From the NCBI GenBank assembly GCA_038215095.1, contig JBBQRG010000058.1, positions 1-19,234 on the forward strand: a DNA stretch of 19,234 nucleotides, read 5' to 3'. The position numbers were made by a program, and so were the translations under genes. The first letter of the stretch is position 1. Each line of letters begins with the position of its first letter. The notes beneath the pieces were generated by a model, which was not told where the DNA came from, did no database searches, and worked only from the letters and a program-made list of their open reading frames with translations. The DNA comes from DATACN01 sp038215095 (GTDB taxonomy: Bacteria > Actinomycetota > Thermoleophilia > Solirubrobacterales > Thermoleophilaceae). Of the stretch, positions 7,567-16,727 are shown one piece after another.

Positions 7567-8853
7567 TCATTCAGGCGGAATCAGCGACCTGAAGCGCTCG
7601 CCGCGCTCCTCGTAGTCGCGGAACTGGTCGAAGCTCGCGCAGGCGGGTGAGAGCAGCACGACGTCGCCTGGCTGCGCCGCCGCGGCGGCCTCCGCCATGG
7701 CCGTCTCCAGGTCGCCGCTGCGGTGCAGCAGGACGGTCCCGTCCAGGTCGGTGGACAGGCGCTCCGCGGCCTCGCCGATCAGGTACGCAGCGCGGGCCCG
7801 GGAACTCAGCGCACCACGCAGGCCCTCGAAGCCGCCGCCCTTGAGGCTGCCGCCGAGGATGGCGTGCACGCCACCCACGAAGGCCTCGATGCCGCGTACC
7901 GCGGAGGACACATTGGTGGCCTTCGAGTCGTTCACGTAGAGGACGCCGCCTAGGTTCCGCACCTCCTCCAGGCGGTGCGGAACCCCGGCGAACTCGCGCA
8001 GCGCCCGGCGCACGGCCTCGCGCTCGATCCCGGCGGCCAGCGCCGTAGCGGCGGCGCCCATCGCGTTCTCGACGTTGTGGTCGCCGCGCAGCCGGATCTC
8101 GGAGACCGGCATCACCGGCTCGCCGTCCCACCGCAGCTCGTCGCCCACCCGCGCGAGGTCGGTCGCCTCGCCGCCGAACGTCACGCGCCGGCCCTCCCCG
8201 GGCAGCTCCACGCCGGGCGGGCCCACGGCGACCTGGCCGGGCCTCTGGCGCGCGAACACCCGCAGCTTCGCCTCGCGATAGGCGGCGAGGGTGCCGTGGC
8301 GGTCCAGGTGGTCCTCGCTCAGGTTCAGCAGCAGCGCGGAGTCCGGCGCGAAGGCCTCGGCGTCCTCGGCCTGGAAGCTCGACACCTCGCAGACGATCGT
8401 GACCTCGGCCCCCACCTCCCCCACCAGCGACGCCAGCGGCGTGCCGACGTTGCCGGCGACCGCCACCGGCAGCCCGGCGGCGCGGTGGATCGCACCTAGC
8501 AGCTCGGTGGTGGTGGTCTTCCCATTCGTGCCCGTGACCGCCACGAAGCGGTTGGGCAGCAGCCGCCAGGCCAGCTCGAGCTCGCCCAGCACCGGCACGC
8601 CGCGCTCGAGCGCGGCTGCGACCAGCGGCGCCTCGCGCGGCACCCCCGGGCTCTTCACCACCGTGCCGGCACGGTCGAGCAGCTCGATCCCGTCGCTGTC
8701 GAGGTGCGCCTCGATCCCGTCGGGCACCTCGGGCCGGCCCCGGTCGACGCCGACAACCTCGCCGTGCCCGGCCAGCATCCGCGCGGCGGCGACCCCGGAG
8801 CGGGCAAGACCGACGATCAGGTAGGGGCCCGAAGGGAGGGCGGGGCGGGGCAT
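7567..8853 (-). CDS. murD: UDP-N-acetylmuramoylalanine--D-glutamate ligase
   Basis: MurD adds D-glutamate to UDP-MurNAc-L-Ala using ATP. The 428-residue protein has the N-terminal glycine-rich YLIVGLARSGVAAARML at 11-27 and the P-loop VTGTNGKTTTTE at 106-117. It also shows LLNLSEDHLDRHG, a GDHNVENAMGAAA motif, and the late VNDSKATN and LSPACASFDQF stretches, which are typical of MurD and absent from MurC and MurE. The ATG at 8853 has no Shine-Dalgarno sequence. Instead, a CATACT or TACTCT element lies 5-7 bases upstream, compatible with a leaderless transcript. It is separated from mraY by 138 bases, the longest gap within the murF-ftsQ block, so it may have its own promoter. Confidence 0.98.
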   Translation of the reverse strand: MPRPALPSGPYLIVGLARSGVAAARMLAGHGEVVGVDRGRPEVPDGIEAHLDSDGIELLDRAGTVVKSPGVPREAPLVAAALERGVPVLGELELAWRLLPNRFVAVTGTNGKTTTTELLGAIHRAAGLPVAVAGNVGTPLASLVGEVGAEVTIVCEVSSFQAEDAEAFAPDSALLLNLSEDHLDRHGTLAAYREAKLRVFARQRPGQVAVGPPGVELPGEGRRVTFGGEATDLARVGDELRWDGEPVMPVSEIRLRGDHNVENAMGAAATALAAGIEREAVRRALREFAGVPHRLEEVRNLGGVLYVNDSKATNVSSAVRGIEAFVGGVHAILGGSLKGGGFEGLRGALSSRARAAYLIGEAAERLSTDLDGTVLLHRSGDLETAMAEAAAAAQPGDVVLLSPACASFDQFRDYEERGERFRSLIPPE

Positions 8854-8857
8854 CGCA

Positions 8858-8865
8858 AGAGTATG
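8858..8865 (-). promoter_or_regulatory. Possible -10 element of a leaderless murD promoter
   Basis: On the minus strand CATACT (8865-8860) and the overlapping TACTCT (8863-8858) resemble -10 hexamers. The murD ATG at 8853 is where transcription from CATACT would begin. No ribosome site precedes murD, which would fit leaderless expression as is common in Actinobacteria. No convincing -35 is present; that region is occupied by a heptanucleotide repeat. Confidence 0.3.
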
Positions 8866-8896
8866 CAGCGGGCAGCGGGCAGCGGGCAGCGGGCAG
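8865..8896. repeat. Heptanucleotide tandem repeat, four and a half copies
   Basis: GCAGCGG is repeated four times without error (8865-8892), followed by a partial copy (8893-8896), in the non-coding gap between mraY and murD. On the minus strand the unit reads CCGCTGC. Perfect short tandem repeats of this kind can change copy number by replication slippage. It occupies the position where the -35 and spacer of a murD promoter would be. Confidence 0.85.
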
Positions 8897-8961
8897 AGCA
8901 GAGAGCCCTACGCCCTGTGGCCTTGGGGGCGCGGGGCAACGCGGTGGGCGCGGCTTGCCTG

Positions 8962-8988
8962 GAACGAGCGCCGAGAGCGCGATCGTTC
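8962..8988 (-). terminator. Hairpin just after mraY, possible weak terminator or mRNA end
   Basis: Arms 8962-8972 and 8978-8988 pair over 11 positions with two mismatches (GAACGA outside, CGC inside) around a five-base loop. The structure begins three bases beyond the mraY stop on the minus strand. No run of uridines follows, so it is not a classical intrinsic terminator. It may act as a processing or stability element between mraY and murD. Confidence 0.3.
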
Positions 8989-8991
8989 TCT

Positions 8992-9960
8992 TTAATTAAT
9001 CGACTGCTGGTACAGCGTGAAGCCGATCGCCGAGCAGATCGCGGCGACGATCCAGAAACGCAGGATGATCTTGGTCTCCGACCAGGCGAGCAGCTCGAAG
9101 TGGTGGTGGATCGGCGCCATCAGGAACACGCGCCGGCGGAAGCGCTGGAAGGCGATCACTTGGATGGCCACCGAGAGGGCCTCCATCACGAAGATGCCGC
9201 CGATGATCAGCAGCAGGATCTCGGTCTGGGTGAGGACGGCCAGCGCCGCGATCGCGCCGCCGAGCCCGAGCGCACCGGTGTCCCCCATGAACACCGACGC
9301 CGGGAACGAGTTGAACCATAGGAAGCCCACGCACGCGCCCACCAGGCAGGCGCAGAGCAGCGAGAGGTCCTGCTGCCCGTGGGTCACGAAGGTCATCGCG
9401 GTGTAGGCGAGCAGTACGATCGCGCAGCAGCCGGCGGCGAGCCCGTCGAGGCCGTCGGTGAGGTTCACGCCGTTGGTGGCTCCGGCCAGCACCAGGAAGA
9501 TCAGCACCGGGTAGAAGGCGCCCATCGGTACGGAGGCGTCCACCACGCGCAGCTGAAGCGTCTCGGGGTTCCCCACATACTGGGTCACGAACAGCCAGAG
9601 GCCGATCGCGATAAGGGCTTGCACGACCAGCTTGGTGCGCCCGGACACCCCCAGCGAGCGCCTCTTGCGCAGCTTGATCCAGTCGTCCGCGAAGCCAAGG
9701 CCCGCGCTGGCGAGCGCGGTGGCGAACACGGCCAGGCTGGCCGCGCGGTAGTTGCTCAGGATCAGGAACGGCACCGACACGGCCAGGAAGATCACGAGGC
9801 CGCCCATCGTCGGGGTGCCGGCCTTGCCGTGGTGGCCCTCAGGCCCCTCCTCGCGGATGTGCTGGCCGAACTCCTTGTCGCGCAGGAACGAGATGAACCT
9901 CGGGCCCAGGAAGATGCAGATGAGCAGGGAGGCCATGCCCCCGATCAGGATCTCTCCCAT
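8992..9960 (-). CDS. mraY: Phospho-N-acetylmuramoyl-pentapeptide-transferase MraY
   Basis: MraY is the integral membrane enzyme that transfers phospho-MurNAc-pentapeptide from UDP to undecaprenyl phosphate, making lipid I. The 322 residues form about ten membrane segments. Conserved cytoplasmic motifs are KAGTPTMGG at 46-54, FADDWIK at 90-96 with the double aspartate at 92-93, and NLTDGLDGLA at 166-175. FMGDTGALGLG at 224-234 carries the catalytic-site aspartate (about 227), and APIHHHFEL at 282-290 is the MraY-specific histidine motif. The ATG follows the murF TAG with no base in between, so translation is probably coupled to murF. The gene ends in TAA within an unusually AT-rich patch (TTAATTAA). 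Confidence 0.99.
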   Translation of the reverse strand: MGEILIGGMASLLICIFLGPRFISFLRDKEFGQHIREEGPEGHHGKAGTPTMGGLVIFLAVSVPFLILSNYRAASLAVFATALASAGLGFADDWIKLRKRRSLGVSGRTKLVVQALIAIGLWLFVTQYVGNPETLQLRVVDASVPMGAFYPVLIFLVLAGATNGVNLTDGLDGLAAGCCAIVLLAYTAMTFVTHGQQDLSLLCACLVGACVGFLWFNSFPASVFMGDTGALGLGGAIAALAVLTQTEILLLIIGGIFVMEALSVAIQVIAFQRFRRRVFLMAPIHHHFELLAWSETKIILRFWIVAAICSAIGFTLYQQSIN

Positions 9961-11313
9961 CTAGCTGCCGGCCAGGACTCGTTCGAGGCCGACGGAGCGC
10001 GAGCCCTTCACCAGGACGCGGTCGCCGGGGCGCGCCAGCTCCCGCAGCAGATCGCCGGCCTCCTCGGGGGTGGCGACGGGATGGGTCTCACCGTCGAAGC
10101 CATCCGTGTAGGCCAGCGCCTCGTGGCCAACGGTGATGAGCGCGTCGATGCCGCGCTCGGCCGCCAGCTCGCCAACCTCGCGGTGGTACGCCGGCGCGCC
10201 GTCGCCCAGCTCCGCCATCGTGCCGAGCACCGCGATGCGGCGTTCGGCAGGGGCCTCCGCCAGGTGCTCGAGTGCCGCCCGCATCGACATCGGATTCGCG
10301 TTGTAGCAGTCGTTCACGACCGTAACGCCGCCCGGAAGCTCCACCAGCTCCCCCCGCAGCGACGAAAAGCTCACCTCCACGGGACCCTCGGGAGTCACTC
10401 CCAGCGCCATCGCGGCGGCCACGGCCGCGAGCGTGTTCAGCAGGTTGTGGGGCTCGGAGTAGGGGAGCTCGAGCCGCACGGGCTCGCCGCGCGCGTCGAT
10501 CTCCGCGGCGCCGTCCTCCAGGCTCACGAGGCTCACCTGTCCGCCCGGCCCGAAGGTCCAGGTGTCGAGGTCGTCGCGCAGGTGGGCCTCGAGCAGCGGC
10601 TCGTCCGCCGGCACCACGCACGCCGCGCCGGGCCTCAGGTCGCGGATCAGCTCGGCCTTGGCGGCGGCCACCCGCTCCACCGTGCCGAGCAGCTCCAGGT
10701 GCACCGGGCCCACGTTCACGATCACGCCCACGTCCGGCTCGGCGATCGCGGCCAGCTCGGCAATCTGCCCCTCGCCCCGCATGGCCATCTCCAGCACGAG
10801 CGCCTGGGTGTCGGACGGCGCGGCCAGCAAGCTGAGCGGCAGGCCGATCTCGGTGTTCAGGTTCTCGCGGTTGCTGTGGGTGCGCAGCCGCTGGGAGAGC
10901 AGCGCGGCGAGGATGTCCTTGGTGGAGGTCTTGCCGGTGGATCCGGTGACGCCCGCCACCTTCGCCCCCAGCTCGCGGCGCCAGGCGCGCGCGAGCTCCT
11001 GAAGCGCCGCGAGCGGGTCCGCGGCGGCGATCACGGTGCCCCGGGAGAGCCCCTCCGCGTGCCGCTCGTCGACCAGCACGCCCCAGGCGCCCGCGTCCAG
11101 CGCGGCAGCCGCGAAGCGGCCGCCGTCCGCCTGCGTGCCGGGCAGCCCGACGAACAGATCACCGGCCCGGATCTCGCGCGAATCGACCACCGCGCGCTCC
11201 GGTCCAGACCCCCCGTTTTCGTGCAGAACCACACGGCCGCCGGCCGCGCCGGCCAGCCACGCGGCATCGCGGTCGATCACGGGCGGCAGTTTAGTCACGG
11301 CAACGGCGCCCAC
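9961..11313 (-). CDS. murF: UDP-N-acetylmuramoyl-tripeptide--D-alanyl-D-alanine ligase
   Basis: MurF completes the cytoplasmic precursor by adding D-Ala-D-Ala to the UDP-MurNAc tripeptide with ATP. The 450-residue protein has DSREIRAGDLFVGLPG at 44-59, the P-loop VTGSTGKTSTKD at 122-133 in its MurF-specific form, and the NRENLNTEIGLP segment. It also has MAMRGEGQI, NVGPVHLELLG and the C-terminal NDCYNANPMSM motif. The start is uncertain among in-frame GTG codons at 11313, 11298 and 11286. The first keeps the usual length, and none has a strong ribosome site. It is the first gene of the second dcw block and lies head-to-head with the plus-strand GAF/GGDEF gene, only 40 bases away, so it needs its own promoter there or inside that gene. 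Confidence 0.97.
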   Translation of the reverse strand: MGAVAVTKLPPVIDRDAAWLAGAAGGRVVLHENGGSGPERAVVDSREIRAGDLFVGLPGTQADGGRFAAAALDAGAWGVLVDERHAEGLSRGTVIAAADPLAALQELARAWRRELGAKVAGVTGSTGKTSTKDILAALLSQRLRTHSNRENLNTEIGLPLSLLAAPSDTQALVLEMAMRGEGQIAELAAIAEPDVGVIVNVGPVHLELLGTVERVAAAKAELIRDLRPGAACVVPADEPLLEAHLRDDLDTWTFGPGGQVSLVSLEDGAAEIDARGEPVRLELPYSEPHNLLNTLAAVAAAMALGVTPEGPVEVSFSSLRGELVELPGGVTVVNDCYNANPMSMRAALEHLAEAPAERRIAVLGTMAELGDGAPAYHREVGELAAERGIDALITVGHEALAYTDGFDGETHPVATPEEAGDLLRELARPGDRVLVKGSRSVGLERVLAGS

Positions 11314-11353
11314 CAGGGCTCATATCCGCCTGACGCCTGCCGATAGAACTCGT
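11314..11353. promoter_or_regulatory. 40-base divergent intergenic region between murF and the GAF/GGDEF gene
   Basis: This is the only non-coding DNA between two divergently transcribed genes. On the minus strand TATGAG (11324-11319) ends five bases before the murF GTG and has a poor -35 (TTCTAT) 18 bases further up. On the plus strand GATAGA (11342-11347) lies six bases before the GTG start at 11354. Both could be weak -10 elements of nearly leaderless transcripts. The geometry requires regulatory information here or in the flanking coding ends, but neither hexamer is a strong match. Confidence 0.3.
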
Positions 11354-12355
11354 GTGAGCGCGACGGCGATCAGCGCCCTCGCTCGCGTTGCCGAGCGGCG
11401 GTTCCAAAGCTTCTCGGATGCGGCCGACTCCGTCCTCGACGTGATCGAGGCGGCCCTGCCGACCGGGAAGATCGTGCTCGGCGAACTGGACCGGGAGGAT
11501 GGCTCCTACCGCGTCATCGACGTTCGCGGCGAGGAATTCGACGGAATCGCCCGCGGCTCGTCGCTGCCCTGGATCTCCGGCCACGGCCATTCCAACGGCA
11601 ACGGCGACTCGCCCAACAGCGACCCGCACGCCACCAACGGCTTCGGCATGCTCGACCCCGAGTTCCTGCGCGCTCTCGAGGTCCAGAGCTATCTCGCCGT
11701 CCCGCTCGAGTCGAGCGACGGCACCAGCCTCGGCACGCTCTGCGCCGTGGGCACCGAGACCGGCCTCTTCAATCAGGACCACGTCGAGCTTCTCACGCTG
11801 AGCGGCCGGCTGCTCACCTACGAGTGGGAGAGCGTGAAGTGGCGCGCCGACCTGCGCCGGCTCGAGGAGCAGCTGCGCGATCCCGAGCGCACCGACAAGG
11901 TCACAGGCCTGCCAAACCGCCCGAGCTTCATCCCGTCGGTCGACCGCGAGTGGCGGCTGTCCGAGCGCGGCACCGTGCTCTCCTGGGTCCTCGTCTGCCA
12001 TGTGCAGAGCCTGTCGGCTACGCACGACAGCTACGGCGAGGCGATGGCCGACCTGATCCTGAAGGACGTGTGCGAGGCGATGCGCGCCACGGTGCGGCGC
12101 ACCGACCACCTCGGCCGCGTCGGGGACGCCAGCTTCGCCACCGTGCTCGTAGGCTGCAAGGGCCCCGAGGGCGCCACCGCCTTCTTCTCCCGCTTCCAGG
12201 AGGCCCTCGCCAAGGTGGTGACCGGGCGCCCCGTCGAAGTAGAGGTGACCTACGGCGCCCAGGGGCTGGCCGGCGCCGCCTCGCCCGAACAGGCGCTGGA
12301 GCGGGCCGAGGCCATGGCCGCCAGCGGCAAGAACGAAGGCGAGCCGGAGTCGTGA
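11354..12355 (+). CDS. GAF domain protein with degenerate GGDEF domain
   Basis: The 333-residue protein has no membrane segment or signal peptide. Residues about 16-160 look like a GAF sensor domain (VLDVIEAAL, YLAVPLESSDGTSLGTLCAV, LLTLSGRLL). It contains an inserted glycine/asparagine/histidine-rich loop near 75-97. Residues about 180-325 resemble a GGDEF domain, opening with DKVTGLPNRPSF at 181-192, close to the family's D-x-LTGLPNR start. The catalytic loop, however, reads GDASF at 257-261 in place of GGDEF, so diguanylate cyclase activity is unlikely. RRTD at 248-251 keeps the RxxD inhibitory-site spacing, so cyclic di-GMP binding is conceivable. The GTG at 11354 is the first start compatible with the domains and has no clear ribosome site. 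Its stop overlaps the next gene's GTG as GTGA, which implies coupled expression. Domain calls are by eye. Confidence 0.8.
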   Translation: MSATAISALARVAERRFQSFSDAADSVLDVIEAALPTGKIVLGELDREDGSYRVIDVRGEEFDGIARGSSLPWISGHGHSNGNGDSPNSDPHATNGFGMLDPEFLRALEVQSYLAVPLESSDGTSLGTLCAVGTETGLFNQDHVELLTLSGRLLTYEWESVKWRADLRRLEEQLRDPERTDKVTGLPNRPSFIPSVDREWRLSERGTVLSWVLVCHVQSLSATHDSYGEAMADLILKDVCEAMRATVRRTDHLGRVGDASFATVLVGCKGPEGATAFFSRFQEALAKVVTGRPVEVEVTYGAQGLAGAASPEQALERAEAMAASGKNEGEPES

Positions 12356-15287
12356 GCAAGGGCGTCACCAAGCCCTCCAACGCGTCCGGCCGGGCCGGCT
12401 TCCTGAGCGACGTCATCGTCGAGCTGGGCATGGCCGACGCAGCCACCGTGGAGCAGGCCGTGAACGCCGCCCGCGTGCCGGGCAGGACGGTAGCCCGCAT
12501 CCTTGTCGAGTCCGGCGCACTGACCGAGGACCAGCTCGCGCGCGCCACGGGCGAGCGCTACGGCATCGACCACCTAGACCTCGCCGAGTTCGACGTCGAC
12601 CCCGCCGCCGCCAACCTGATCACGCCCTCCGCCGCCCAGCGCTACAACGCCGTGCCGGTGGCCTTCACCCCGGACGGCGCGCTGCTCGTGGCGATGGCCG
12701 ACCCGGCCGACTCGCTCGGCATCAACGACATCGCGGTGATGACCAAGCTCGAGGTGCGCCCCGCCGTGGCCTCGCTGCCCGACATCGAGGGCCTCCGAAG
12801 CAGGCTGCCGCTGCCCGCCGTGCCAGGCGCCAAGCCGCCGCCCACTCCGAAGACCGACGAGTCCAAGGAGGCAAAGGACCCCGCCGCGACGGCTCCCGCG
12901 AAGTCGAACGGCGGAGCCGAGGCCCCGGCCCCCGCGGCCGCGCCGCGCCCCGCCGAGCCCGAGCGCTCCGGTGCGGTCTTCTGGCAGGCCGACGGCGAGG
13001 CCGCCCCGGGCCCCGCGCCGGCCGAGGCGCCCGCCGCGGCTCCGGCAGCAGCGCCCGCCGCTCCGGGTCCCAACATCGAGAAGGTCAAGAAGAAGCTCGA
13101 GGCCGAGCACAAGGTGGCCCTGGAGGAGCTCCAGGCCGAGTACGACCTGAAGCTGCGAAGCCAGGAGCGCACCGCTCGCGAGCTCCAGGAGGAGCTCGAG
13201 GCCGAGCAGGCAAAGCGCGAGCGCTCGATCGGCAAGGTCCGCGACGAGCTCGAGGCCGAGAAGGCCGAACTGCAGCGCAGCCTGCGCAACCTCGAGAGCG
13301 GCGCCGACGAGGCCGGCGAGTTGCGCTCCAAGCTGCAGGCACAGCGCGCCGAGCACGAGCGCGCGGCCGAGGGCCTGCGCGAGCAGCTGCAGCAGAAGGA
13401 GGCCGAGCACGAGCAGGGCGCCGCTGAGTTGCGCGAGCGACTCGAGCGGGAAGCCGCCGAGCACGAGCAGGCCACGCGTGAGCTGCGCGAGCAGCTGGAG
13501 CAGGCCCAGGCCCAGCAGGGCGACGCCGCGGGCGAGCTGCGCGAGCGCCTGGAGGCCGCCGAGCGCGACCACGAGCGCCAGCTGGCCGAGCTGCGCCAGG
13601 AGCTCGAGGCCGCCGCGGCCGCCGCAGGCGACGGCGCCTCCGAGGAGCGCCTGCGCGAGCTGGAGGCCGAGCGCGGCCAGCTCGACGGCAAGGTCCGCGA
13701 GCTGGAGCGCCGCTTGGAGACCGAGCGCGCCGCCGCCGGCGGAGGCGATGCCGAGCTGGAGAAGAAGCTTGCCGAGGAGCGCGAAGAGCACGAGCGCGCG
13801 CTGGTCGAGCTGCAGTCGAAGCTTGAGTCCGAGCAGCGCGAGCGCGAGCGCGCCGCCGCCGAGCTGAAGGAGCAGCTGGACGCCAAGCTGACCGAGCAGC
13901 GCGAGGCCGGCGAGCTGCGCGAGCGGCTGGACGCCCTTGAGGCAGAGCACGAGCGGAAGCTGGCCGAGGCGCGCGAGCAGGCCGAGGCCGCCGCGGCCGC
14001 GGAGCGCGACAAGCTGGTGGCCGACGCCGCCGCGGAGCGCGAGCGGCTGGCAGCCAACGTGACCAGCGAGCGCGAGCGCGCCCTCGCCGAGCAGCGCGAG
14101 CAGCTAGAAGCCGACATGACCAGCGAGCGCGAGCGCGCGCTCGCCGAGCAGCGCGAGCAGCTGGAAGCCGACGTGACCAGCGAGCGCGAGCGCGTGCTCA
14201 CCGAGGTTCGCGAGCGGGTCGAGGCCGACGCCGCGCGCCGGCACGAGCGCACGCTCGCCGAGCTCCAGGACCAGCTCGACAGCGCGACCACCCACGCCGA
14301 GCGCACCGAGCGCGAGCTGCGCGACGAGCTCGAGACCGAGAAGCGCGGCCGCGAGCGCGCGATCGCCCGCACGCGCGACGAGCTTGAGGCCGAGAAGCTG
14401 GAGCTCGAGCGCGCGGCCCGGATGGCCAAGGACGAGCTGGAAGAGGAGCGCACGAAGCGCGAGCGCGCGGTCACCAAGGTGCGCGACGAGCTCGAGCTGG
14501 AGAAGGCCGAGCAGGAGCGCGCCGCCCGCCAGCTGCGCGACCAGCTCGACGCCGACGCCAAGGCGCACGAGCGCGCGCTGGCCGAGCTGCGCGAGGAGCT
14601 TTCCGCCGAGACGGCCGCCCGCGAGCGCCTGGAGAGCGAGCGCGAGGAGCTGGTGGCGATCGCCGAACGCGTCAAGTCGCTCGAGACCGAGCTCGAGGGC
14701 TCACGCGCCGAGGCCAGGGATCTGACCGGCAAGCTGGAGCAGTCCCGCGAGGAGGCGGCCGAGCTCAGCGGCGAGCTGATGGCCGCCCGCTCCGAGGCCG
14801 CCGAGGCCGAGAGCCGCGCCAAGAAGGCCGAGAAGACGATGGCCGACCTGAAGCAGACCTCCGAGCAGGCAGCGAGGCAGGCCGAGGAGGCCGAGCGCGC
14901 CGCCGAGAGCGCCATCGAACGCGCCGCCGCGCTCGAGGACGCCGACCGCCGCGCCGAGGAGTCCCGCCACGCCCTGGTCCAGATGCGCGAGGAGAACGAG
15001 CGCCAGAGCCAGCAGGCCCAGCTGGCCGAGCGCGACCTGCGCGCGGCCCTGGAGACCGAGGAGGAGCGCCGCCGCGGCCTGGAGCGCCGCGTGTTCGAGC
15101 TCGAGTCGGTGGCCGCCGAGGCCAAGACGCTGATCGAGGACATGGACCGCGCCCGCGGCCGGGTGGCGCGGACGCTCGACTCGCTCGGCCAGGCCGACCT
15201 TCCGGACGAGCCGCCCGCTCCGGCGGAGGAGCCGAAGTCAGAGGACGAGCAGCCGAAGAAGGGCGACGACGGCGAGTCGAAGCCCGG

Positions 15288-15312
<25 letters not shown>
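12352..15312 (+). CDS. MshEN-like domain fused to a very long coiled coil; function unknown
   Basis: The 986-residue protein matches no named gene I know. Residues about 15-152 resemble MshEN, the N-terminal domain of GspE/PilB/MshE ATPases. Two motif copies (17-40 and 46-69, the second around ARILVESGALTEDQLARATG) are followed by LLVAMADPADSLGINDIAVMT, typical of that family. No Walker or ATPase domain follows. A proline/alanine-rich linker covers about 155-240. A highly charged glutamate/arginine/alanine coiled coil covers about 241-945, largely in 18-residue repeats, and an acidic, proline-containing tail ends in HLRAIRE. There is no signal peptide or membrane segment, so it is probably cytoplasmic. 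The start is GTG at 12352, overlapping the upstream stop and preceded by GGAG. Its end overlaps murE tail-to-tail by 25 bases. A structural scaffold comparable in concept to polar coiled-coil proteins such as Scy or DivIVA is an inference only. Confidence 0.8.
13321..13590 (+). repeat. Five 54-base coding repeats (18-residue coiled-coil units), first block
   Basis: Units start at 13321, 13375, 13429, 13483 and 13537, each beginning with a leucine codon. Their translations follow LRxxLxxxxxEHExxxxE, for example LREQLQQKEAEHEQGAAE then LRERLEREAAEHEQATRE. They lie at residues about 324-413 of the coiled-coil protein. Eighteen residues equal one heptad plus one hendecad, a normal coiled-coil periodicity. 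Confidence 0.8.
14059..14229 (+). repeat. Three tandem 57-base coding repeats (19-residue units)
   Basis: Units are 14059-14115, 14116-14172 and 14173-14229. The first two translate almost identically (TSERERALAEQREQLEAD after V or M) and differ at only a few bases. The third has diverged in its second half. The near identity indicates recent duplication by slippage or unequal crossover. A 19-residue unit breaks the 18-residue period of the surrounding coil. Confidence 0.85.
14320..14643 (+). repeat. Six 54-base coding repeats (18-residue coiled-coil units), second block
   Basis: Units start at 14320, 14374, 14428, 14482, 14536 and 14590. Translations follow RDELExEKxxxERAxxxx, for example RDELEAEKLELERAARMA then KDELEEERTKRERAVTKV; the last two are more diverged. 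They lie at residues about 657-764. The period matches the first block although the consensus sequence differs. Confidence 0.8.
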
Positions 15313-16718
<1,406 letters not shown>

Positions 16719-16727
16719 GCCCCGACG

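Noticed and set aside
9379..11346. 655-residue open frame on the plus strand opposite mraY and murF
   Set aside because: It spans two conserved genes, has no motif, and is a GC-driven antisense frame.
13321..14643. Regular repeats that could suggest a CRISPR array
   Set aside because: The repeats are contiguous, in frame, and degenerate at codon level, with no unique spacers; they are coiled-coil coding repeats.
12642..15143. 833-residue serine/arginine-rich open frame opposite the coiled-coil gene
   Set aside because: It is the antisense of GAG/CGC-rich coiled-coil codons, which gives endless Ser, Arg and Ala; the plus-strand frame has clear domain and repeat structure.
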